DNA from: Thiomicrospira microaerophila
GTDB lineage: Bacteria > Pseudomonadota > Gammaproteobacteria > Thiomicrospirales > Thiomicrospiraceae
Length of the DNA stretch: 62,882 nt
Assembly (NCBI RefSeq): GCF_000934765.1
Contig: NZ_JYNN01000017.1
Coordinates: 1 to 62,882 of the forward strand
Direction: 5' to 3'
Part shown: one piece after another, positions 8,462 through 19,619 of the stretch
Position numbering within the stretch: position 1 is the first letter of the stretch
How the letters are laid out: each line of letters begins with the position of its first letter
Notes under the pieces: generated by a model
What the model was told of the DNA's origin: nothing
Databases searched by the model: none
The model's input: only the letters and a program-made list of their open reading frames with translations
Program-made: the position numbers and the translations under genes

Positions 8462-9517
8462 TTAACCCCCCAACAGCTCTTTATCAACATTAAGCACACA
8501 CTCTAAGGTTTCTGCTGTTAAAACACGCTCAACCATAAGATCTAATATGGCAGGGCTAGCTGAAAGAATTTGGTTAAAATAACACTGTTGATCAATATGC
8601 GGAAATTTGAGCTTAAGCAGCTTAGCTAGTGTTAAAGCCACGCCTTCCAACTTGCCTTCCAACTTGCCTTCCAACTTGCCTTCTAACTTGCCTTCTAACT
8701 TGCCTTCTAACTTACCCTGAGCCCTTGCTTCACGCGCCCAACTATCTAAATTTTGTGCTAACATCGTTTGCTCCTCCACTATACTGTTTAGTTTATTCAT
8801 GTTACTCTTGATATCTTTTTGATGTAAATAACGTTTTATCCACAGAGTAAAAAGCCTATCTAATCTTACTTTATCTGGCGATTGATTTATTAAATCCACT
8901 GTTCTTGCAATGGCTTGTTTTAATTTATCAGGACTGGTTGCATTTTCAATACTAAACAAACCACTCAGCGGATTTTGAATTTGATTTAACTCACTTTCAC
9001 TATACGCACCCTCATCAAATAAAACATACCTCAAATTAGGCTGATAAGGCTTTAAGAAACTAGGAATAGACTCAAGTTGTTCAAAAATGTTCGTTACTAC
9101 GCGCCATCGTTCGTTGCCATTGTATAGCACCATCGGCAAAACAGGAGGATAGGGTCCCCCTTTTGCAACCTGTTTTGTTTTGATTAAGGTTGAGTAAAAA
9201 CCAGCCACATAATGCATAAACCGCAAAGGCATGCTGCTATCTACACTTGACTGAAACTCTAACAAAATATACAAATATAAAGGGTGGCGTTGTCCATCAT
9301 GCTCGATTTCAACGGACCAGACCACGTCTTCAATTTTTTCTTCAAATAAGGGTGTAATGTAATGACCATTATGGTTTTTGAGCGTGGCAAAATCCATCAG
9401 CGCCACCCACTCTTGAGGAACAAAGCCCTCAAGAAGCTGTTGCACCATTTCGGGGTGTAAAAAAAGTGCTTTATACCCCGTATCGTGCTGTTGTTTTGCT
9501 TTATGTTTTTGCGTCAT
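8462..9517 (-). CDS. Rpn family recombination-promoting nuclease / putative transposase
   Basis: A 351-aa member of the Rpn (YhgA-like, PD-(D/E)XK) family. The N-terminus HDTGYKALFLHPEMV and the core VVWSVEIEHDG ... LYILLEFQSS, with the acidic and glutamine residues of this nuclease fold, are typical. Rpn proteins of E. coli are DNA endonucleases that raise recombination and are linked to phage defence; no transposon ends are seen here. Near the C-terminus the tetrapeptide GKLE is repeated about six times, encoded by a 12-bp tandem repeat, which would give a variable-length helical linker. It stands alone with its own terminator and lies between TauE/SafE and argB. Confidence 0.85.
   Translation of the reverse strand: MTQKHKAKQQHDTGYKALFLHPEMVQQLLEGFVPQEWVALMDFATLKNHNGHYITPLFEEKIEDVVWSVEIEHDGQRHPLYLYILLEFQSSVDSSMPLRFMHYVAGFYSTLIKTKQVAKGGPYPPVLPMVLYNGNERWRVVTNIFEQLESIPSFLKPYQPNLRYVLFDEGAYSESELNQIQNPLSGLFSIENATSPDKLKQAIARTVDLINQSPDKVRLDRLFTLWIKRYLHQKDIKSNMNKLNSIVEEQTMLAQNLDSWAREARAQGKLEGKLEGKLEGKLEGKLEGKLEGVALTLAKLLKLKFPHIDQQCYFNQILSASPAILDLMVERVLTAETLECVLNVDKELLGG
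8643..8714. repeat. 12-bp tandem repeat, 6 units (Rpn-type gene)
   Basis: Six adjacent units of CCTTCCAACTTG. The first three are identical; the last three share a C-to-T change and the final one has a second substitution. On the minus strand this reads as repeated GKLE. The unit keeps the frame, so slippage would change linker length without inactivating the gene. Confidence 0.95.
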
Positions 9518-9534
9518 CGGACTAAAAACTAAAC

Positions 9535-10488
<954 letters not shown>

Positions 10489-10527
10489 TTACCTAGAATT
10501 CATTTAAATAACATAGGAACTCAAAAA

Positions 10528-11040
10528 ATGCGCGTGTTTGCCAGTCTATTCATATTGGTTTTACTCACTGGCTGTGCCAGCCAGCCAACCCAACCTCAAA
10601 CCCTACTCCAATTTAGTGAACCTGACAAATCAGTGGCGCAATTAAGCCAAGCACTTGAAAACGAGGGCTATATTACCAAACCACTCAATGCTCACCAACT
10701 TGAAGTCTATTACGGTCAGCATGCCTTTATTATGGAACCGCGCATTCGTCCTGGACAGTTAAGTCGGATTATCGTTAGCCAGGTTTACCCAATCAAGCCC
10801 CAACACATAGACAACCCGGAAATTTTTGTTGCCCTCTCCCACCTCAACACCCATTTAACCTGCGCCAAGTATATTATGCAACCGGGTAACCGCGCCGCTG
10901 AAGTGCAGTCGTCTATCACCTTTATTGATGAACAGGTGAATATGCGTGAAGTAAGCTTGTTTATGGCGTGGATGTTAGGACGCGTGCAAAATGCCAGCTC
11001 GTTGCTGCCGGCTGACACTTTGCAGATGTTTGAGTTTTAA
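10528..11040 (+). CDS. Putative lipoprotein, unknown function
   Basis: A 170-aa protein with a lipoprotein signal peptide: MRVFASLFILVLLTGC, with LTGC as the lipobox and cysteine at residue 16. After a Q/P/T-rich linker, the soluble part shows an alternating strand-helix pattern (QLSQALENEGYITKPLNAHQLEVYYGQ, and a later segment with LNTHLTCAKY). I do not recognise a family. It would be anchored at the periplasmic face. It is divergent from argB and convergent with yajQ, so it is monocistronic. Confidence 0.65.
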   Translation: MRVFASLFILVLLTGCASQPTQPQTLLQFSEPDKSVAQLSQALENEGYITKPLNAHQLEVYYGQHAFIMEPRIRPGQLSRIIVSQVYPIKPQHIDNPEIFVALSHLNTHLTCAKYIMQPGNRAAEVQSSITFIDEQVNMREVSLFMAWMLGRVQNASSLLPADTLQMFEF

Positions 11041-11059
11041 CCCCGATTAACCGGGAAAA

Positions 11060-11545
11060 TTAATCGCGGAAATTATTAAACTGCAATGGGCGCTCAAAGT
11101 CTTCTTGGGATTTGAGCAGCGCAATCGCCTCTTGCAGATCGTCACGTTTTTTGCCTGTCACGCGTACCGAATCACCTTGGATTTGCGCCTGCACCTTCAT
11201 CTTCGCATCTTTAAGAATCTTAATAATCTTTTTCGCCACTGGCGCATCTAATCCCTGATGAACAATCACGCTCTGCTTCGCGGTCTTAAGCTGAACATCG
11301 GGATCCTTCAACTCAATCGCCCGCAGATCAATCCCGCGTTTACTGAGCTTGGCCGTCAGCACGTTATACATTTGATCTAACTGAAACTCCGACTCGGTGT
11401 TCATTTTAATTTCCAACTCTTTTAACTCAAAATTGGAATCAGTTCCCTTAAAATCAAATCGTGTCGTCACTTCCTTATTCGCCTGATCTACCGCGTTAGT
11501 CAGTTCATGTTTATCTACTTCGGATACGATATCAAATGAAGGCAT
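11060..11545 (-). CDS. yajQ: YajQ family nucleotide / cyclic-di-GMP-binding protein
   Basis: A 161-aa protein typical of YajQ: MPSFDIVSEVDKHEL, EVTTRFDFKGTDS and the C-terminal PLQFNNFRD. Members bind nucleic acid or cyclic di-GMP, and some act as co-regulators of transcription. The start is ATG 11545, preceded by AAAGGAAAAGCC. A longer frame to 11581 would add 12 residues not seen in the family. It is transcribed alone, with convergence on the lipoprotein gene. Confidence 0.93.
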   Translation of the reverse strand: MPSFDIVSEVDKHELTNAVDQANKEVTTRFDFKGTDSNFELKELEIKMNTESEFQLDQMYNVLTAKLSKRGIDLRAIELKDPDVQLKTAKQSVIVHQGLDAPVAKKIIKILKDAKMKVQAQIQGDSVRVTGKKRDDLQEAIALLKSQEDFERPLQFNNFRD

Positions 11546-11887
11546 GGCTTTTCCTTTAAGCTTAAATAAAAAAGCAATCATTTTAACACACCAAACCCAC
11601 CAGGCCTGGTGACTAAAAACAGATGAGTAAACGAAAGTGCCAGCAACCTAAAAAGATTATGGCCTTCACTGGAATGTGGGAGAAGGTTTAACCTCGTTCT
11701 CAGGTTGCACCTCACTGCGATTATATTAAGGAAGAATGCGTTGCGAGGAGCACAGCGATGCGGAAATCTTTCAAGTGAGCGCACAGCTTGCAAGAGATCG
11801 CCGTGGTCTTTGAGTCGTGATCATGCACCACATGCTGGATTACTTGGCTAATGTCCGTTGCATTTTTTGGCGATATGAGTCACCGAG
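11546..11887. other. Intergenic region with one iterated palindrome
   Basis: A 342-bp stretch between yajQ and the hybrid kinase gene, both on the minus strand. It contains palindrome copy 4. Otherwise no convincing ORF, RNA or terminator was seen. Confidence 0.5.
11598..11611. repeat. Iterated palindrome copy 4 (intergenic)
   Basis: CACCAGGCCTGGTG: the 12-bp core with C/G outer bases, so still a perfect 14-bp palindrome. It is one of two copies outside genes. Confidence 0.9.
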
Positions 11888-14428
11888 CTAAGAGCTCTTA
11901 AACTCAAAAGGAATACCACGTTCTTGAAGCTGGGAAACCAGCGGTGCAAAATCTTCTGGTTGACCAGCCTGCAACCATACCTGATCAATATGGCCACTAT
12001 TAACCAGCCTTAAAGCAGCTTCAAGTTGCAAAGCCACCCTAACCTGATAATCGTTTTGCGCATTTTTTGCTAGACTCTTAAGTTGTTTTTTGTCCGTACT
12101 GTAAATTAACAACTCAGGCTTCGACTTCGCTATATCCAATACTTCTATACACCTCTCCCTCATCAAGTGGCTTAATACGCGATAGAGGACATCGATGTCT
12201 AATGGCTTGGTTATATAATCATTCATTCCTGCAGAGGTCGCTTTGTTTCTATCCTCCACCGTTGCCGCCGCTGTAAAGGCGACAATCGGGATATCAGCAT
12301 TAAATCTACGAATGGCTTCAGTGGCTTGGTAACCATCCATAACAGGCATTTGAATATCCATCAAAACCACATCAAACGTTTGCTGCTGCACTTTTTCTAA
12401 GGCAACTTGACCATTTTCTGCAAATTCAACACTCAAGCCTAACATTCTAAGTGACCCAGCAGCAACTTCTTGGTTAATCTCATTGTCTTCAACCAGCAGC
12501 ACGCGTCCATTTAGCTTCACACTTTCTCTTACCAATGGGCGCTTTTCAAAAATAGCCTGCTGCTCCTGATCACAAAGACCTATCGGCACACTAAAGCTAA
12601 ATACCGAACCCTTTCCTAACTCACTTTCAATATCAATATGAGCTCCGCCCATTAAGCGCACTAACCGCTCACTAATCACCAACCCCAAACCCGTTCCACC
12701 GTGCTTTCGAGTAATACTGTTGTCGGCTTGACTAAAGGCTTGAAATAGGTTTTCTTGTTGCTCTTTTGTCATACCGATGCCACTGTCTTTGACTTCAAAC
12801 CTCAACCAGGCCTGGTTGTCAGCATCCAAATCTAACTGGATAACCACGCTCACCTCACCTTGCTCGGTAAACTTAATCGCATTACCCAATAAATTGATCA
12901 ATACCTGTCGCAAACGTAAATTATCGCCATACAGACACTGCTCACCGGCTTGTCCATCCACTATTTGATCCCGAAATACTAACCCTTTATCTTGTGCCAA
13001 TCCCTGAAAAATTGTAACCAATTCATTTTGCAAATCCGCGAGACTAAACGGGTGCGGGTCCAATTCTAGCTTACCCGCCTCAATTTTCGAAAAATCAAGA
13101 ATGTCATTGATTATGCCCAACAATAAACGCCCGGATTGATTCACCCTTTTAAGCTGGTGATGCATTTTGTGCGGGTCTGACTCCTTCAAACCCAATTCCG
13201 ACATACCGATAATTCCATTCATTGGGGTGCGAATCTCATGACTCATATTGGCCAAAAAATCGGACTTTGCTTGATTTGCTGCTTCTGCCTGTTCTTTTGC
13301 CGTTTGTAAATGTGTATTCAATTTTTTAAGACTATTTGTCGCATACTGTTGCTGTTGCATTTGCCAGTTAAACGCTTTTATGAGCACGCCCACCTCATCA
13401 TCGTACTTAACAGGCAATGGGCTAGGATTTTTCTCTCCATTGTTCATGTCATTAATTTGTTTAGCCGCTTGCTCAATCGGCCGCAATTGTCGACTCATAA
13501 CCAAATAAATTAAAAACCCAAAAACCAATACAGAGATACCACCTAGCCAAGCAATGGATTGAAATAATCTCCAAGTGGGCTGAAGGGCTAAAGAGGTAGG
13601 AACCGTGTGAATAACGTGCCAGCCCATTAGATTCGACTTATGAGAACTAAATGCAACCTGCTGATCATAACGGTCATAGGCAACCCCTGAAGCCACTCCC
13701 TTTTTGACCAATCCAAGCATTTCGTCTTCTATCGCTGAAGGCAGGGCCTCCAGAGCAAGTTTATGACGTGTAGAAGTTACAAAAAACCCATTTTCAAAAT
13801 CAACTACATAAAGATCGCCAACCCCACTATGCACGAATTCGAGTAATCCGGTAATTAAATTATCACTTGCCAATCGGGTCACCCCTAGCAAATAGCCAAC
13901 AATATTGTCGTCACTCACAACGATAGGCACCGTTACAAGAAAAACGGGTTCACTCAAAGCCCTACTGATTAAAGGCGAAGAAATAGTAGATTGGCGAGTT
14001 GACCCCGCTTGAATTATATATTCCCTGTCGGCCAAATTAATTCCAACGCGACCTTCAATTATGGGCGAGTCAACGACTACTGAGGCATCAGCGTTAAGAA
14101 CAACAGCCCCACCATTAAAATAACGGTATAACATCGCCCTGCTGTCAAGAAAATTTTGCAAAGCTTGCTCATTCAACAAATTATCGCCATTATGCAAATG
14201 CTTAGCCAAATGCTCAAGAATATCTACCCGTTGTTGCAGTCCGCTATCGATATAATCAACAGTAAGCTGCATAATAAATTCCTGCTGTTTCAAAAAAGTA
14301 TCTTGCGATTGGTAAAAGAATACACGCATGGACAGAAGCGTACCAACCAAGCCCACTAACAAAAAAACCAGTGACGTTAATAGCAAAATACGTGATTTAA
14401 GCTTTAATGCTAAATACTTGATAGCCAC
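11888..14428 (-). CDS. Hybrid sensor histidine kinase with Cache-like sensor
   Basis: An 846-aa membrane kinase. A membrane span at about residues 13-33 is followed by a periplasmic region of about 250 residues that looks like a double Cache sensor, then a second span ([19 protein letters not shown]) and a HAMP-like linker. The HisKA box is [15 protein letters not shown] with H397. The ATPase boxes are [17 protein letters not shown] and [10 protein letters not shown] receiver domain carries D691 ([13 protein letters not shown]). The last about 100 residues resemble a degenerate receiver. The start is GTG 14428 after AAGGA. It contains palindrome copy 5. No response-regulator gene is adjacent, so its output partner is unknown. 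Confidence 0.92.
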   Translation of the reverse strand: MAIKYLALKLKSRILLLTSLVFLLVGLVGTLLSMRVFFYQSQDTFLKQQEFIMQLTVDYIDSGLQQRVDILEHLAKHLHNGDNLLNEQALQNFLDSRAMLYRYFNGGAVVLNADASVVVDSPIIEGRVGINLADREYIIQAGSTRQSTISSPLISRALSEPVFLVTVPIVVSDDNIVGYLLGVTRLASDNLITGLLEFVHSGVGDLYVVDFENGFFVTSTRHKLALEALPSAIEDEMLGLVKKGVASGVAYDRYDQQVAFSSHKSNLMGWHVIHTVPTSLALQPTWRLFQSIAWLGGISVLVFGFLIYLVMSRQLRPIEQAAKQINDMNNGEKNPSPLPVKYDDEVGVLIKAFNWQMQQQQYATNSLKKLNTHLQTAKEQAEAANQAKSDFLANMSHEIRTPMNGIIGMSELGLKESDPHKMHHQLKRVNQSGRLLLGIINDILDFSKIEAGKLELDPHPFSLADLQNELVTIFQGLAQDKGLVFRDQIVDGQAGEQCLYGDNLRLRQVLINLLGNAIKFTEQGEVSVVIQLDLDADNQAWLRFEVKDSGIGMTKEQQENLFQAFSQADNSITRKHGGTGLGLVISERLVRLMGGAHIDIESELGKGSVFSFSVPIGLCDQEQQAIFEKRPLVRESVKLNGRVLLVEDNEINQEVAAGSLRMLGLSVEFAENGQVALEKVQQQTFDVVLMDIQMPVMDGYQATEAIRRFNADIPIVAFTAAATVEDRNKATSAGMNDYITKPLDIDVLYRVLSHLMRERCIEVLDIAKSKPELLIYSTDKKQLKSLAKNAQNDYQVRVALQLEAALRLVNSGHIDQVWLQAGQPEDFAPLVSQLQERGIPFEFKSS
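12804..12817. repeat. Iterated palindrome copy 5 (in hybrid kinase)
   Basis: An exact AACCAGGCCTGGTT within a 16-bp palindrome. Read as NQAWL in the ATPase domain on the minus strand. Confidence 0.95.
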
Positions 14429-14502
14429 CTAAACAATCCTTATTTATGAATCCTGCATTTCAAAAAAGATCCAAAGCAGAATAAAAATTCTATCTTACAC
14501 CA

Positions 14503-14528
14503 TTTCTGCTCCGATATCAGAGCAGAAA
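14503..14528. promoter_or_regulatory. Inverted repeat, candidate operator of the XRE regulator
   Basis: TTTCTGCTC and GAGCAGAAA form perfect 9-bp arms around an 8-bp spacer containing GATATC. It lies 46 bp before the small XRE gene and 74 bp before the kinase start on the other strand, so a regulator bound here could control both divergent genes. The function is inferred from position and symmetry. Confidence 0.6.
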
Positions 14529-14574
14529 TAACAATAAGTTCTGTAAGAATCAAGTTCCAAAAACGGAGCATTCA

Positions 14575-14790
14575 ATGAACATTATTGGCCCAGCTGTTAA
14601 ACTAATTAGAATAGAAAAAGGCTTCACACAAGAGCAACTTGCTGCAAAGTTTAACTTAAAAGGTTATGACATTAGCCGCGGTACACTCGCAAAAATTGAG
14701 GTGAAAAAACGTCGGGTCACAGACTGGGAGCTAAAAATAATATGTGAGGTTTTAAGCGTCCCAGCAGATATACTTCTTGAAAGGTCTTGA
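14575..14790 (+). CDS. Small XRE-family HTH regulator
   Basis: A 71-aa protein that is almost entirely a Cro/CI-type helix-turn-helix: IRIEKGFTQEQLAAKF supplies helices 1-2, and a degenerate recognition segment GYDISRGTLAKIE and a closing ELKIICEVLSVPADIL follow. Proteins of this size act as dimeric repressors. The start ATG follows ACGGAGCATTCA. It is divergent from the hybrid kinase gene, with a strong inverted repeat between them, which suggests autoregulation and perhaps control of the kinase. No toxin gene or phage genes are adjacent. Confidence 0.8.
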   Translation: MNIIGPAVKLIRIEKGFTQEQLAAKFNLKGYDISRGTLAKIEVKKRRVTDWELKIICEVLSVPADILLERS

Positions 14791-14987
14791 CCTAAACCAT
14801 AATCACAACAATCATCCTTAACCGAGATATCCGAGCCAAGGTTTTACTTGCTCACCTAAAAACCCTTAAAGACCTAAAAAGAATATTACAGTCAATTGTA
14901 CCTTCAAAGCCGCCAACCAACAAGCACCCTTGGTAACTTAAATGAAAAAAATCGAATTAGTCAAGCAGATGCCGAGACAGCCGAATC

Positions 14988-15025
14988 AAGGAGCCGGCCG
15001 GACTAAATCGAACGATTCGAAAACT
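14988..15025. repeat. Dispersed repeat, copy A
   Basis: A 38-bp segment beginning AAGGAGCC and containing CGGACTAAA. It matches 46583-46620 at about 31 of 38 positions by eye. It touches the last base of the phosphomutase gene. The nature of the repeat is unknown. Confidence 0.6.
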
Positions 15026-16404
15026 CAAAACGGCAACACCAAACCTTCTTGAGTATTGAGGAGTTGTTGGCGGAAGCGGGTTTTAACCTGCTCGAGGGCG
15101 GCGGGGGTTTCGCCTTCAAAACGCATGACGAGGTTGGAGGAGGTATTGGATGCGCGCACCAAGCCCCAGCCGTCGTCAAAATCGACTCGCAAGCCATCAA
15201 GCGTGCAAATCTGTCCGCTGTCAAACGCCGCTTTTTCGATAAAGGCTTGCATGAATGCGTGCGCTTCACCTTCTGCGAATCTCATCTCAAGCTCAGGCGT
15301 AGATACGCCATCCGGCAAGCTGGCAAAGACCTCGCTCGCTGGACGCGTTTGCGCGGCGATGATTTGTAACATTCTCGCGGCGGCGTAGGTGCCATCATCA
15401 AAACCAAACCAGTTATCAGCAAAAAACAAATGCCCAGATAACTCTCCACCCAATGCGGCCTGCGTTTCGCGCATTTTGGCTTTCATTAATGAGTGTCCGG
15501 TTTTCCACATTAGCGGTTTACCGCCGTGTTTTTCTATTTGTTTAGCGAGTAATGAACTGCATTTAATATCAAACAGAATCGTTGCACCGGGTTGTCGGCT
15601 GAGCACATCCTGCGCGAACAACATCATTTGGCGATCAGCGAATAAAATCTGCCCCTGTTCATCCACCACGCCACAACGATCGCCATCGCCATCAAACGCG
15701 AGGCCGATGTCGGCTTGATGGGTTTTTACCGCCGCCACTAAGTCTTGAAGATTCTTGGGCTGAGCAGGATCGGGATGATGATTTGGAAATAAACCATCTA
15801 CGTCACAAAACAGCTCAATCACTTCGCAACCCAACTCACGCAGTAGCGCTGGGCTGGTGGCGCCAGCGACGCCATTACCGGCATCAACAACCACTTTTAA
15901 GCCTCGTGCCAGCTGGATACGGTTTGTTATCGCCTGTTGATAATCAAACCCAATATCATGCAGCGCATAACAGCCATTACCCGATACAAACTGCTGCTTG
16001 CGAATCCGTTGCGCAAGCTGTTGAATGGCGTCGCCCGATAGCGTCACATCATCAATCACCATTTTTATACCGTTATACTCGGGCGGATTATGCGAACCGG
16101 TTATCACGACACAGGAATTGACGCCTTTGAGGGTTTTAGCGGCAAAATACACCATCGGCGTGGTGACCATTTCCAAGTCAATCACATCGATACCGCTATC
16201 AAGCAAGCCGTTGGCTAGCGCATTGGACAACCCTTGACTCGACAAGCGACCATCACGCCCTATCACCACTTGGCGCTGCCCCTGTTCACGCAATTGCGCC
16301 CCCAAAGCCAGCCCCACCAACCCAACCAGTGAGGGGGTTAAGTCCGTATCTACCCGACCACGAATATCATATTCGCGAAAGATTAGTGGATTAAAGTCGA
16401 TCAT
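15025..16404 (-). CDS. algC: Phosphomannomutase/phosphoglucomutase
   Basis: A 459-aa alpha-D-phosphohexomutase. FREYDIRGRVDTDL is the N-terminal signature. The active serine is in VVITGSHNPPEYNG, the metal-binding loop is AFDGDGDRCGVVD, the sugar-specificity loop is GGELSGHLFF, and the phosphate-binding loop is RASNTSSNLVMRFE. The length fits AlgC/ManB, which supplies mannose-1-P or glucose-1-P for surface polysaccharides. dut lies directly upstream on the same strand with 2 bp between them, as in the conserved coaBC-dut-algC-argB cluster, which supports the AlgC assignment. Confidence 0.92.
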   Translation of the reverse strand: MIDFNPLIFREYDIRGRVDTDLTPSLVGLVGLALGAQLREQGQRQVVIGRDGRLSSQGLSNALANGLLDSGIDVIDLEMVTTPMVYFAAKTLKGVNSCVVITGSHNPPEYNGIKMVIDDVTLSGDAIQQLAQRIRKQQFVSGNGCYALHDIGFDYQQAITNRIQLARGLKVVVDAGNGVAGATSPALLRELGCEVIELFCDVDGLFPNHHPDPAQPKNLQDLVAAVKTHQADIGLAFDGDGDRCGVVDEQGQILFADRQMMLFAQDVLSRQPGATILFDIKCSSLLAKQIEKHGGKPLMWKTGHSLMKAKMRETQAALGGELSGHLFFADNWFGFDDGTYAAARMLQIIAAQTRPASEVFASLPDGVSTPELEMRFAEGEAHAFMQAFIEKAAFDSGQICTLDGLRVDFDDGWGLVRASNTSSNLVMRFEGETPAALEQVKTRFRQQLLNTQEGLVLPF

Positions 16405-16406
16405 GC

Positions 16407-16868
16407 TTAATGCGCTCCTGTATGACCAAAACCGCCCGCACCACGCGCCGTATTTTCACCAAAATTTTCAACCTGCGTAAAAACGGGTTGCAGCACGGGG
16501 ACTATCACCATTTGCGCAATGCGCTCCCCTACTTGGATTTCATAAGGGGTATCGCCACGATTCCAGCAGGATACTTTTAGCTCGCCTTGGTAATCCGAGT
16601 CAATCAAGCCAACCAAATTACCTAGCACGATGCCATGTTTATGCCCAAGGCCAGAGCGCGGTAAAATCATCGCCGCCAAGCTGGCATCATCCAGATGAAT
16701 CGCTAAGCCGGTTGGTATCAGTAGGGTTTCGCCCGGCTTGACCGTTAAGGGCGCCTCTATGCAGGCGCGCAAATCCAATCCGGCTGAACCGCTCGTCGCA
16801 TAATGCGGCATCTCGATTTCCTTGCCTAAACGCGGGTCTAAAATTTTGTATTCGACTTGGATGGTCAT
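16407..16868 (-). CDS. dut: dUTP diphosphatase
   Basis: A 153-aa trimeric dUTPase that hydrolyses dUTP to dUMP, keeping uracil out of DNA. The five motifs are visible in order: [37 protein letters not shown], and the C-terminal arm [10 protein letters not shown]. The last has H where most members have S in GFGSTG, a minor variation. ATG 16868 follows AAAGGAATGAAAAC. It is followed by the phosphomutase gene with almost no gap, so co-transcription is likely. Confidence 0.97.
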   Translation of the reverse strand: MTIQVEYKILDPRLGKEIEMPHYATSGSAGLDLRACIEAPLTVKPGETLLIPTGLAIHLDDASLAAMILPRSGLGHKHGIVLGNLVGLIDSDYQGELKVSCWNRGDTPYEIQVGERIAQMVIVPVLQPVFTQVENFGENTARGAGGFGHTGAH

Positions 16869-17042
16869 GTTTTCATTCCTTTTAGGTTAGTGCAGATTAA
16901 TGGATTGTGATTCTACCGCAAACGGCAAACCAAGATTCATCAAATAGCCATATCAAGCTTTTCTATTGGATTTAAGCATTTGCTAATATTAAACTCTTAA
17001 TTAATCCTTTCCTGACTACTTCAACATACCAAGGAGTCAACC

Positions 17043-17825
17043 ATGTTACAAAATCACCTTAACGCCTATTTGAATGTATTTAAAAACCTTTGGTTTCGTG
17101 ATCCGCAGGAATCAGCGCTCTATATCAATGACACGGCGGTGCGCATTCGTGCCGGCATGCTGCTGGTCATTCCCCTTTATATGGGTTTAAGCCTGTGGGA
17201 TGCGATTTATGTATCCAACTGGATTGTTGATGGCAATACCTCGGTGGATACCTATGAACTCGACTGGGATGGCAATATTATCTATCAAGTGGAGGCGATA
17301 CGCCGCACCTTTGACTGGACACTACAGACCTATGTGTTGTTTTATGCGTTGTTTGAAATGATTGCAGGGATGTCCAAATACCTATCGCGCTTGTCGCCCA
17401 CTATTCTAATTGCCAGCCTGCTGGCCGCCGATAAACCCGCCGTTTGGAAACCCTTAGTTCCCAAACGCTTTGCTTGGACCATCGGTTCGTTACTCATTAT
17501 CGTCTGCCTGATCTTTTTTAACCCTGAAGTCTTTGCGCGCTGGGTGAATGCCATCACAGGCGAAATGACCCTGCCAACCCATGTCAACTACATGCCTTTC
17601 TGGATTCCGACCACGCTCGTTTGGCTGTGCTTAGCTTTTATGTGGATGGAGGCCGTGCTGGGTTTTTGTGTGGGCTGTAAAATCCACTGGTTATTAGTTA
17701 AGGTTGGTATTCTCAAAGAGCAATGCGACACCTGTAATAACATCGACTGGGATGAAATCGCCCGTCGCCATAAAGAACGCCAAACACAACAAGCGCAACA
17801 AGCCACCGACAAAATTGATAAATAA
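17043..17825 (+). CDS. DUF4395 family membrane protein
   Basis: A 260-aa membrane protein with hydrophobic segments at about 36-56, 105-125, 145-165 and 190-215. The C-terminal half contains LGFCVGCKIHW, the cysteine pair characteristic of DUF4395, and a second CDTCNNIDWDE pair in a charged tail. The function of the family is unknown; DUF4395 proteins often occur near thiol or sulfur-handling genes. The start ATG follows AAGGAGTCAACC. It is followed 94 bp later by a DUF302 gene in the same direction. Confidence 0.72.
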   Translation: MLQNHLNAYLNVFKNLWFRDPQESALYINDTAVRIRAGMLLVIPLYMGLSLWDAIYVSNWIVDGNTSVDTYELDWDGNIIYQVEAIRRTFDWTLQTYVLFYALFEMIAGMSKYLSRLSPTILIASLLAADKPAVWKPLVPKRFAWTIGSLLIIVCLIFFNPEVFARWVNAITGEMTLPTHVNYMPFWIPTTLVWLCLAFMWMEAVLGFCVGCKIHWLLVKVGILKEQCDTCNNIDWDEIARRHKERQTQQAQQATDKIDK

Positions 17826-17919
17826 CGCAATGGCGATAGACCCGCTTGCCGCCAGCCCCATCTGAGGTTAAGATGGATTCTTATCCAGATTTGAACACGA
17901 TCAACAACAGGAATTACTC

Positions 17920-18303
17920 ATGTACTATATTGCCCAAACCGATAAATCATTTGACCAGGCCTGCGAAGACCTTGCCCAAGCGGTCGCTGACCATAAATTT
18001 GGCGTGTTGCATATTCACGATCTAGGTCAAACCCTGCGCACCAAAGGCTTTGAGTTTAGCGAACAATGCCGCGTATTTGAAGTTTGCAACCCTGGACAGG
18101 CGTTTAAAGTGCTTAATATCGATATGCAGCTCAATATGGCGCTTCCTTGCCGTATTTCGGTGTTTAGCGAAAGCGGGCAAATTAAAATCGGCATGATCAA
18201 GCCACAACCCATGCTCGCCACCCTATCCGACCAAGCCGAATTAGCCGAGATAGCCGCCGAAGTAGAAGCCAGCATCATAAAAATGATTGAACAGGCCGCT
18301 TAG
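17920..18303 (+). CDS. DUF302 domain protein
   Basis: A 127-aa cytoplasmic protein. SFDQACEDLAQAVADHKFGVLHIHDL, FEVCNPGQAFKVL and ALPCRISVFSESGQIKIGM are the conserved segments of DUF302, a small alpha/beta fold of unknown biochemical role that is common in sulfur-oxidising bacteria. Its stop overlaps the stop of coaBC by 4 bp on the opposite strand. A partial palindrome (ACCAGGCCTG) lies at the 5' end, around 17954. Confidence 0.83.
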   Translation: MYYIAQTDKSFDQACEDLAQAVADHKFGVLHIHDLGQTLRTKGFEFSEQCRVFEVCNPGQAFKVLNIDMQLNMALPCRISVFSESGQIKIGMIKPQPMLATLSDQAELAEIAAEVEASIIKMIEQAA

Positions 18304-19499
18304 TTTTTTACGCCCTCAATGATAAACGTCAACAAAGCTTCTGCTTGTTGGCGTTTGCTAGATAATTCTAATACAACGGTCTCATTCTCGGTGATCAGCG
18401 TAAGTTGATTGGTGTCGGTTTCAAAGCCGATGCCCTCGCCTACTTGATTGGCGCAGATCATATCTAAGCCTTTGCGCTTTAGCTTCTCTTTTGCATAGTT
18501 CACCACATCTTGGGTTTCCGCTGCAAACCCGACTACATAGGGTTTATCCGACTGTTGCGCGACCCAAGCGATAATATCTGGATTTTTTACCAGCTCAAGG
18601 GTTAGTCTGTCTTGGTCATCGGTTTTTTTAATCTTCTGTTGCGCGACCTGTTCAACTCGATAATCCGCCACCGCGGCCGCGCCAATCATCACATCTGCTT
18701 GTGCATAATTCGCCTGTACCGCCGTCATCATCGCTAAAGCAGAGCGTACATTGATGCGCTCAACACCCTTAGGCGTCGGCAAATTGACTGGCCCGGCAAT
18801 CAACACCACTTGCGCACCCTGATCCGCCGCCGCTTGCGCAATCGCAAACCCCATTTTTCCTGAACTGCGATTACCGATAAAGCGTACTGGATCCAAGTCC
18901 TCAAACGTTGGACCCGCCGTCACTAAAAGCCGTTTACCCAACCAGGCCTGGTTAGGTTTTTCGGCGGCATGGCTCATAATCTGTGCAACACGGCTCACAA
19001 TACTAGCAGGCTCCGCCAAGCGCCCTGCGCCGACTTCACCGCAGGCCTGCTCGCCGGATTCGGGGGCGAGCATTGTCCAACCACGGGATTGCAACAGCTG
19101 AACATTTTCTTGTGTAGCGGCATTCGCCCACATTAAGCGATTCATCGCAGGCGCAAACACCAAGGGTTTATCCGTCGCCAAACACAATGTAGTCAGCAAA
19201 TCATCCGCCATTCCCGCTCGCAAGCGCGCCAACAAGTCCGCCGATGCCGGTGCCAGCACAATCACATCCGGCCAACGTGCCAACGCAATATGCCCCATCG
19301 CATCCTCTTGCGCCAAATCAAACAAACTATCACGCACCCGCTGTCCACTTAAGGCTTGAAACGATAAAGGGGCAATAAACTGTTTCGCGCCTTCGGTCAT
19401 CACCACCTGCACCTGATGCCCCGCCTTCATCCAAAGCCTAACCAGCTCCAACGCCTTGTAAGCCGCAATACCGCCACTCACGCCCAATAAAATTTTCAT
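18300..19499 (-). CDS. coaBC: Bifunctional phosphopantothenoylcysteine decarboxylase / synthetase
   Basis: A 399-aa enzyme for two steps of coenzyme A synthesis. The N-terminal CoaC flavoprotein domain starts [15 protein letters not shown] and carries the [10 protein letters not shown] loop; the CoaB domain has [25 protein letters not shown], then GAAAVADYR and [11 protein letters not shown] 19499 follows AGGATGGGGTGTG, and the family starts here; a longer reading frame to 19544 is not supported. Palindrome copy 6 at 18940 encodes NQAWL in the linker between the two domains, a tolerant position. Confidence 0.96.
   Translation of the reverse strand: MKILLGVSGGIAAYKALELVRLWMKAGHQVQVVMTEGAKQFIAPLSFQALSGQRVRDSLFDLAQEDAMGHIALARWPDVIVLAPASADLLARLRAGMADDLLTTLCLATDKPLVFAPAMNRLMWANAATQENVQLLQSRGWTMLAPESGEQACGEVGAGRLAEPASIVSRVAQIMSHAAEKPNQAWLGKRLLVTAGPTFEDLDPVRFIGNRSSGKMGFAIAQAAADQGAQVVLIAGPVNLPTPKGVERINVRSALAMMTAVQANYAQADVMIGAAAVADYRVEQVAQQKIKKTDDQDRLTLELVKNPDIIAWVAQQSDKPYVVGFAAETQDVVNYAKEKLKRKGLDMICANQVGEGIGFETDTNQLTLITENETVVLELSSKRQQAEALLTFIIEGVKN
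18940..18953. repeat. Iterated palindrome copy 6 (in coaBC)
   Basis: An exact AACCAGGCCTGGTT, read as NQAWL in the linker of CoaBC on the minus strand. Confidence 0.95.
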
Positions 19500-19619
19500 C
19501 ACACCCCATCCTGTGTTCTCAACCATCCTGAAGTCATTATGCAACCCGCAAAAATAAAGCGCAACAGGCTTAAACTGTGTTATATTTTAACTTATTAACT
19601 TTAATAGAAATAACCACAC

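Noticed and set aside
8643-8714. A repeat array that might be a CRISPR
   Set aside because: The units are contiguous with no spacers, in frame inside a gene, and there are no cas genes.
11546-11581. Extending yajQ by 12 residues upstream
   Set aside because: The ribosome site AAAGGA lies directly before the internal ATG at 11545, where family members start.
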